A stretch of DNA of 9,940 nt, taken from positions 1-9,940 of the forward strand of contig JAAEQP010001241.1 of assembly GCA_024231375.1 (NCBI GenBank). Reading direction: 5' to 3'. The DNA is from a bacterium. GTDB taxonomy: Bacteria > Hydrogenedentota > Hydrogenedentia > Hydrogenedentiales > SLHB01. The position numbers were made by a program, and so were the translations under genes. Position 1 is the first letter of the stretch. Every line of letters starts with the position of its first letter. The notes under the pieces were generated by a model. The model worked only from the letters and a program-made list of their open reading frames with translations, was not told the DNA's origin and ran no database searches. Shown one piece after another: positions 6,153 through 9,940 of this stretch.

Positions 6153-6196
6153 GCAGGCGGAGGCCCCGGATGGGCGCTTCCGCCTGCTTCGTTTTT
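6153..6196 (+). terminator. Intrinsic terminator of the reductase gene
   Basis: GCAGGCGGAGGC (6153-6164) pairs with GCTTCCGCCTGC (6176-6187) through 12 pairs including one G-T, with an 11-nt loop, followed by TTCGTTTTT. It begins 17 nt after the reductase stop codon. Confidence 0.8.
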
Positions 6197-6217
6197 CGCT
6201 TGGTATTGTCCCGAGGA

Positions 6218-6263
6218 GACCCCTCACCCTGCTCTCTCCCGTTGGGCGAGGGTGGGAGGGGTC
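6218..6263. repeat. REP-like imperfect inverted repeat
   Basis: GACCCCTC at 6218-6225 pairs with GAGGGGTC at 6256-6263, and the inner ACCCT / AGGGT and CCC / GGG blocks pair with a few bulges. The pyrimidine-rich left half and purine-rich right half (CCCTCACCC ... GGGTGGGAGG) resemble dispersed extragenic hairpin repeats found in many bacterial genomes. The family assignment is from memory of such repeats, not from a search. Confidence 0.5.
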
Positions 6264-6369
6264 CGGATCCCATCTGGGGAGCCTTGTCGTTGCTGGAAGC
6301 ACCGTTTCCGGTTTGGTATAGTCACGCCATGAACATTGGGCACATTGAGACACGTAGTGGAGGGCTCCT

Positions 6370-6392
6370 CGCAGACGCCGCCGGCGTCTGCG
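6370..6392. repeat. Perfect 11-bp palindrome upstream of tyrS
   Basis: CGCAGACGCCG (6370-6380) is repeated in reverse complement at 6382-6392, with a single base between the arms. A second palindrome, CGGCGCATGCGCCG, lies at 6435-6448. The spacer 6136-6497 otherwise shows the terminator, the REP-like repeat and a weak TATAGT hexamer at 6317-6322 without a well-placed -35. Confidence 0.5.
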
Positions 6393-6465
6393 GGTCGTAC
6401 GTCCGTGCCTGATTTCTTCTTTCCGTTACCTTACCGGCGCATGCGCCGTCTTCCTGCAAGACAAC

Positions 6466-6489
6466 AGCCCTAGACCCAGGGCTCTGGAG
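6466..6489 (+). promoter_or_regulatory. Small hairpin and ribosome binding site of tyrS
   Basis: AGCCCT (6466-6471) pairs with AGGGCT (6478-6483) in a 6-bp hairpin that ends one base before the ribosome binding site TGGAG (6485-6489), 8 nt from the ATG at 6498. The hairpin could affect initiation, but no T-box sequence is present to suggest tRNA sensing. Confidence 0.45.
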
Positions 6490-6497
6490 ATAGACCA

Positions 6498-7769
6498 ATG
6501 ACGCTTTTTGAAGAACTTACTTGGCGCGGGTTCGTGAACCAGATGACCCACGACGATCTTCCGAAACGGCTCGATTCGGAACGGCTCACGTTCTACTGCG
6601 GTTTCGACCCCACGGCCGACAGCCTCCACATCGGCCAGCTAATCCCCTTGCTCGGCTGCGCTCACCTCCAACGCCACGGACACACGCCCGTGCTCCTTAT
6701 GGGTGGTGGTACCGGCATGATCGGCGACCCCAGCTTCAAGGCCGACGAACGCAAGTTGCTGGATCGACAGGCCATCGAGGCCAACGTTGAAGGCATCCGC
6801 GCACAACTGGAACGGTACGTGTCGTTTGAAGGCGACAATGCTGCCACCATCGTCAACAACCTGGATTGGTTGAGCCAGATCTCGCTCATCGATTTCCTGC
6901 GCGATGTGGGCAAGCATTTCTCGGTCAACGTCATGATGAGCCGTGAATCCGTGAAACGCCGACTCGAAGACCGCGACCACGGAATCTCGTACACCGAGTT
7001 TTCCTACAGCCTGCTCCAGTCCTACGACTTCCTGCACCTCCACGACGAATCCGGATGCCGGCTCCAGGTGGGTGGCAGCGACCAGTGGGGCAACATCGTG
7101 TCGGGCATGGACCTTACCCGCCGGTTGCGGGGTACCGACACGTTCGGGATGACGTTCCCGTTGCTGACCAAGTCCGACGGTGCCAAGTTCGGTAAGAGCG
7201 AGTCCGGCAACGTGTGGCTCGATGCCGCCAAGTCGTCGCCCTACAAGATGTACCAGTTCCTCGTGAACACGGCCGACGCCGACGTGAGCAAGCTGCTCCG
7301 GTTCCTCACCTTCCTGCCGAAGGAGGAGATCGAAGCGCTCGAAGCGCAGGTGGCCGAAAGTCCGGAGAAGCGCGACGCCCAGCGACGGTTGGCTGAGGAA
7401 GTCACGCGGATTGTGCATGGCGACGATGCCCTGCAGGGCGCACTGAACGCCACCAAGGCCATGTTTGGCGGCGATCTGAAAGGGTTGGACGACGCGACGC
7501 TCGAAGACATCTTCAGCGAAATGCCGTCGTCGGAACTGCCCCGTGACATCCTGAGCCAAGGCAAGGCGTTGCTCGACGTGTTGGTCGAGGCGGGCGTGTT
7601 CGCCAGCAAAGGCGAAGCCCGCCGCATGGTCAAGAACGGCGGCCTCAACGTCAACAACGAACGCGTCACCGACGACGCCATGACCTTGACCGAAGACGCC
7701 CTGGCCTCCGCCACCATCGCCGTCGTCCGCAAAGGCAAGAAGAACTACCACCTGCTGAAGTTCAAGTAG
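6498..7769 (+). CDS. tyrS: Tyrosyl-tRNA synthetase (TyrRS)
   Basis: The enzyme charges tRNA-Tyr with tyrosine using ATP, in the cytoplasm. The product has 423 residues, the normal length for bacterial TyrRS. The class I signature sequences are intact: the tyrosine/ATP site YCGFDPTADSLHIG (33-46) holding the HIGH-type motif HIGQ (44-47), the tyrosine-recognition helix YSLLQSYDF (170-178), QVGGSDQWGN (190-199), and KFGKS (230-234), the KMSKS equivalent with the KFGKS form usual for the Bacillus/E. coli TyrS type. The C-terminal part (about 355-420) is an S4 RNA-binding domain, with SKGEARRMVKNGGLNVN the recognisable core. The start is supported by TGGAG 8 nt upstream and the MTLFEEL beginning. 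It is a single-gene unit with a strong terminator at 7787-7820. Confidence 0.98.
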   Translation: MTLFEELTWRGFVNQMTHDDLPKRLDSERLTFYCGFDPTADSLHIGQLIPLLGCAHLQRHGHTPVLLMGGGTGMIGDPSFKADERKLLDRQAIEANVEGIRAQLERYVSFEGDNAATIVNNLDWLSQISLIDFLRDVGKHFSVNVMMSRESVKRRLEDRDHGISYTEFSYSLLQSYDFLHLHDESGCRLQVGGSDQWGNIVSGMDLTRRLRGTDTFGMTFPLLTKSDGAKFGKSESGNVWLDAAKSSPYKMYQFLVNTADADVSKLLRFLTFLPKEEIEALEAQVAESPEKRDAQRRLAEEVTRIVHGDDALQGALNATKAMFGGDLKGLDDATLEDIFSEMPSSELPRDILSQGKALLDVLVEAGVFASKGEARRMVKNGGLNVNNERVTDDAMTLTEDALASATIAVVRKGKKNYHLLKFK

Positions 7770-7786
7770 GTTTGCAGCGAGAAGAG

Positions 7787-7820
7787 AAGCCCCGCCTGCC
7801 GATTCAGCAGGCGGGGCTTT
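7787..7820 (+). terminator. Strong intrinsic terminator of tyrS
   Basis: AAGCCCCGCCTGC (7787-7799) and GCAGGCGGGGCTT (7807-7819) form a perfect 13-bp stem around a seven-base loop, followed by T GTGTTTG. It begins 17 nt after the tyrS stop. The A-rich left flank (AGAAGAGAAG) gives little T-richness for the minus strand. Confidence 0.85.
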
Positions 7821-7878
7821 GTGTTTGTGGATGCCCGCAATTGCGCATGAAGGATTGGAGACCTTGCGGTCGTTGGGA

Positions 7879-7902
7879 GTGGCGCGGTCGGAGACCGGCC
7901 AC
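7879..7902. repeat. Short hairpin, part of an intergenic repeat cluster
   Basis: GTGGC (7879-7883) pairs with GCCAC (7898-7902), and GGTC (7886-7889) with GACC (7893-7896), with small bulges and a GGA loop. It sits directly before the larger inverted repeat at 7915-7999. Confidence 0.5.
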
Positions 7903-7914
7903 AACGGGCGCGGT

Positions 7915-7999
7915 GGTAGGGTCGACCTCCGCGTCGACCGTCTTCGCGCGGGCGTTAGGTGACGGCCCGAAGACGGTCGCGACGGAGCGCGCCCCTACC
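7915..7999. repeat. Large imperfect inverted repeat with 32-nt arms
   Basis: The arms 7915-7946 and 7968-7999 are reverse complements at 26 of 32 positions; GGTAGGG/CCCTACC at the ends and CGACCGTCTTCG / CGAAGACGGTCG on the inside match best. The 21-nt centre is GC-rich. No coding frame is credible here; the 7821-8022 spacer is explained by this and the adjacent hairpin. It lies 24 nt beyond the stop of the minus-strand gene and could stall transcription from it, although it has no T-run. Confidence 0.65.
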
Positions 8000-8022
8000 G
8001 AAGAGGTGTGGGACCGGCGCCA

Positions 8023-9741
8023 CTACCTCGTCTTCGCCCCCAGTTCCTTGAGCTTCTTCAAGAGGTCCGCCGCCGCGTATGCGGTCTCGGGCTCGAACTC
8101 GGTGGTCTTGAGAATCGGGATGAAGAGGTCGCACAGACGCTTCCTGTGCATCGTTGAACGATTGCCCTTCCTCGGATACCAGTTGGTACTCGCATGAGCG
8201 GAAGGGTCAGGAACAATCTTCTTGACGAGAGCGAGGGCGTCGGCTTGTTGGGGCGGGTTGCCGCTCTTGATGCACCAGGCCAAACGCTGGAGTATGGATG
8301 GGCAGTTCTCGGCCACCCGCCGGATGCGATAGCCAATCGAGTAGTAACACCAGTCCGAGATCGGCATGATCATCCTGTCTTGCCCGACCAGAACGATGAG
8401 CGACTGCGGACGATGTCCGCCGTGGGGCTCGATGAAGCCCTGAAGTTCGGGGCCCGGTTCTGCGAAGTCCCATTCCATGACCGTATCACATCCGATTAGG
8501 GCCGCTTGCGCACTGAACTTCTCGTTGCTGTTGCTGTGTCTCGGTCCGAATTGGTCCACCGGATACGCCGCGTCCGAGGGTCCAAGAAGCGCCTCAATCT
8601 GCTCCGTAGCGAGGCCCTCAGGGAGGGTCTTCGTCAAGACGTAGGGCCAGATGCTTCTGTAGCGAGGGCTGCGGGAGCGGAACAGATGACACACCTCATC
8701 TGACAGGAGTTCAGGCGCGAAGTCGTGGAGCAGGGAGGCCGCAATGCGTCGCTTCGTGCGCAAGCGGTCATCGTCTTCATCGGCGGGGAAGGCGTCGAGC
8801 CGTTTGAGCAGGAGGTCGACCTCCTCCTGGGTCAGGATGATGGCTTCGTTGAGCGGAGCATTCGCGATATGTTCGATGGCAAGCACGTAGCCCGCGTGGG
8901 TGGGGCATATGTATTCGTTGAGACCCATTGGGCCTCGCCCGCACCATTCCGATGCCTGAGCATCCTCGGCGTGCAGTAGCCAGTGCTTCAGGACGGGGAG
9001 GGCCCGGCGATCCTTGAAATAGGCCAGGACGATGGAGGCCCCCGGGCTGCCGGTCTCTCTAACAAAGGAGAGAACATACTGGAAACTCTCCTCACGGTGC
9101 GTGTTCATGAACGGGAACCCCGCGAACGATTCACCAAATCCGGTCCAATCACCCACGCCAGCCCACACAGTCGCGTGCCAGTCCACCCAGTACCGCGCCA
9201 TGATCACGTGGGTTGTGAATTCGAACGTCGTGAGGCTCTCCGAGCGCTCCGGGAGTCGTCGATACTCCTTCTTGACGTAGTCCCTTTCCTCTGCCCAGTC
9301 GGACCAAGTCTGCTTCAGGCTGGTCAGCAGTTCTGGACCCAATTCCCGTCCTTCGAAGGACAAGAGAAGGCGCATCAGAACATCGGGCAACCACTCGTGC
9401 CTGTCGACGATTGACGGCAACGCCTCCAACCACTTCGCTTCGACCCGGACCCATTCTTCGGGGGCCAGGTCCAACTCGGCGAGGCGTTGGGTGCATTCGA
9501 ACGCGCTGGGTTCGGAGATGGACCGCCGCCAGATGGTGGCGCTGGGTCCGTCGCAGGTGTAGGACTCCAGTTCGAGAAGCAGGGATTCCTTTAGCGATGG
9601 AGTGCTACCTCCAGAGGCGGCATCCTCCTGCGCGCGGGCGGCGGGGGCGGTCACCAGAGAGGCGGCCGCCAGGACAAGCACGATGGCGCATGCACGGGAA
9701 GGCGACAATTGAAAGAACTGGGTGGGGCGTCGACGGTGCAT
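8023..9741 (-). CDS. Secreted protein of unknown function, probably helical-repeat
   Basis: I do not recognise a family. The 572-residue product begins with a clear Sec signal peptide: basic MHRRR, a hydrophobic core ACAIVLVLAAASLV (17-30), and a signal peptidase I site at ARA|QE (35-39), so the mature protein is periplasmic or exported; no lipobox or later membrane helix is seen. The body is mostly helical, Trp-rich (about 16 Trp) with some Cys. Segments such as RRALPVLKHWLLHAED (245-260) and AGYVLAIEHIANAPL (283-297) have the look of HEAT-type helical repeats, an inference only. I see no catalytic motif. The start is the ATG at 9741, not 9798: the promoter -35 lies around the upstream ATG, GGAGA sits about 9 nt before 9741, and the signal peptide begins there. 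It stands alone on its strand; neighbours give no clue. Confidence 0.8.
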   Translation of the reverse strand: MHRRRPTQFFQLSPSRACAIVLVLAAASLVTAPAARAQEDAASGGSTPSLKESLLLELESYTCDGPSATIWRRSISEPSAFECTQRLAELDLAPEEWVRVEAKWLEALPSIVDRHEWLPDVLMRLLLSFEGRELGPELLTSLKQTWSDWAEERDYVKKEYRRLPERSESLTTFEFTTHVIMARYWVDWHATVWAGVGDWTGFGESFAGFPFMNTHREESFQYVLSFVRETGSPGASIVLAYFKDRRALPVLKHWLLHAEDAQASEWCGRGPMGLNEYICPTHAGYVLAIEHIANAPLNEAIILTQEEVDLLLKRLDAFPADEDDDRLRTKRRIAASLLHDFAPELLSDEVCHLFRSRSPRYRSIWPYVLTKTLPEGLATEQIEALLGPSDAAYPVDQFGPRHSNSNEKFSAQAALIGCDTVMEWDFAEPGPELQGFIEPHGGHRPQSLIVLVGQDRMIMPISDWCYYSIGYRIRRVAENCPSILQRLAWCIKSGNPPQQADALALVKKIVPDPSAHASTNWYPRKGNRSTMHRKRLCDLFIPILKTTEFEPETAYAAADLLKKLKELGAKTR

Positions 9742-9779
9742 CACAGTATCTCCGTACTTCTCCAGCCGAGGATGAGAGC

Positions 9780-9808
9780 ATTGTGAGTTGGTGGACATGG
9801 TTTGTCAA
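9780..9808 (-). promoter_or_regulatory. Sigma70-type promoter of the secreted-protein gene
   Basis: On the minus strand TTGACA (9803-9808) is perfect and is followed after exactly 17 nt by CACAAT (9780-9785; 4 of 6). Transcription would start near 9773, giving a leader of about 32 nt that contains GGAGA before the ATG at 9741. This excludes the in-frame ATG at 9798 as translation start. Confidence 0.65.
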
Positions 9809-9851
9809 CGTTTGGTGGATGGGTTGGCTGGCGGCTCCTCCTGAAATTGTG

Positions 9852-9873
9852 GGGCCGGCGTCCTCGCCGGTCC
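9852..9873. repeat. Short GC-rich hairpin
   Basis: GGGCCGGCG (9852-9860) pairs with CGCCGGTCC (9865-9873) through 9 pairs, one G-T, around the loop TCCT. It is upstream of the secreted-protein promoter, and no T-run follows. Confidence 0.5.
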
Positions 9874-9903
9874 AGCGCCACGACGGCGGGAGAAGAGAGG
9901 CCC

Positions 9904-9940
9904 TTAACGCAGAGGCGCGAAGGACGCGGAGGACCGCGGA
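9904..9940. repeat. Purine-rich intergenic repeat, cut by the window end
   Basis: The tract has near-tandem units GCAGAGG, GCGAAGGAC, GCGGAGGAC, a pattern known from dispersed repeats between genes in many environmental bacterial genomes. It runs to the last base and is therefore probably incomplete. Membership of that family is from memory, without a search. Confidence 0.45.

Noticed and set aside
5353..6273. Minus-strand open frame opposite the reductase (306 codons)
   Set aside because: No motif; overlaps a clear enzyme gene and its terminator completely.
6317..6322. TATAGT as -10 box of a tyrS promoter
   Set aside because: The only -35-like hexamer (TTGCTG at 6290) is 21 nt away, outside the working range; kept only as a note.
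6323..6497. T-box element controlling tyrS
   Set aside because: No T-box consensus (TGGNACCGCG-like) and no specifier or antiterminator stem is recognisable.
6639..7904. Long minus-strand open frame opposite tyrS (421 codons)
   Set aside because: Shadow of tyrS caused by strong third-position bias; no recognisable domain, and it runs through the tyrS terminator.
7772..8197. Plus-strand open frame just after tyrS (141 codons)
   Set aside because: It reads through the tyrS terminator and the inverted repeats and then overlaps the secreted-protein gene in antisense; no ribosome binding site.
1..9940. CRISPR arrays, tRNA or rRNA genes, insertion sequences
   Set aside because: No regularly spaced direct repeats, no tRNA-like cloverleaf or TTCGAATC-type arm, no rRNA signature and no transposase-like protein seen on either strand.

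Overview
The window is bacterial chromosomal DNA with high G+C (roughly 60% by eye). It holds nine protein genes, the first running in from outside, and no rRNA, tRNA, CRISPR array, transposase or phage gene that I can see. A flagellar cap gene, a lone bacterial squalene synthase, a plant-type ferredoxin-NADP reductase and intergenic regions full of short hairpin repeats would suit a flagellated Gram-negative environmental lineage such as the PVC group (Planctomycetes and relatives) or Hydrogenedentota. That placement is inference only; no rRNA or marker phylogeny is available here.

Layout. (1) Bases 1-1224, plus strand: the 3' part of fliD (filament cap) followed 18 nt later by fliS (flagellin export chaperone), closed by a strong hairpin. 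(2) Bases 1297-3410, minus strand: a compact three-gene operon read right to left: methyltransferase A, methyltransferase B (ATGA overlap with A) and a short-chain dehydrogenase starting 9 nt after B. Products are unknown. (3) Bases 3411-3835: a 425-nt gap packed with inverted repeats. (4) Bases 3836-4891, minus: a squalene/phytoene synthase-family enzyme. (5) Bases 4892-5271: a divergent promoter region with one good sigma70-like promoter facing each way and a roughly 245-nt leader in front of the next gene. (6) Bases 5272-6135, plus: plant-type ferredoxin-NADP reductase with its own terminator. (7) Bases 6136-6497: a REP-like hairpin and palindromes leading into tyrS. (8) Bases 6498-7769, plus: tyrosyl-tRNA synthetase with a textbook terminator. 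(9) Bases 7820-8022: hairpin repeat elements. (10) Bases 8023-9741, minus: a large secreted protein of unknown function, with its promoter at 9780-9808. (11) Bases 9799-9940: more short intergenic repeats.

The genes mostly look like independent units: late flagellar assembly, an unassigned methyltransferase/dehydrogenase modification cassette, isoprenoid coupling, NADPH/ferredoxin electron transfer, translation, and an exported protein. The cassette and the squalene synthase share a strand and might be functionally linked, but the repeat-rich gap between them argues against one transcript. I found no convincing new defence, mobile or biosynthetic system. The points most worth following up are the unassigned cassette, the long leader of the reductase gene, the secreted orphan protein and the density of hairpin repeats.
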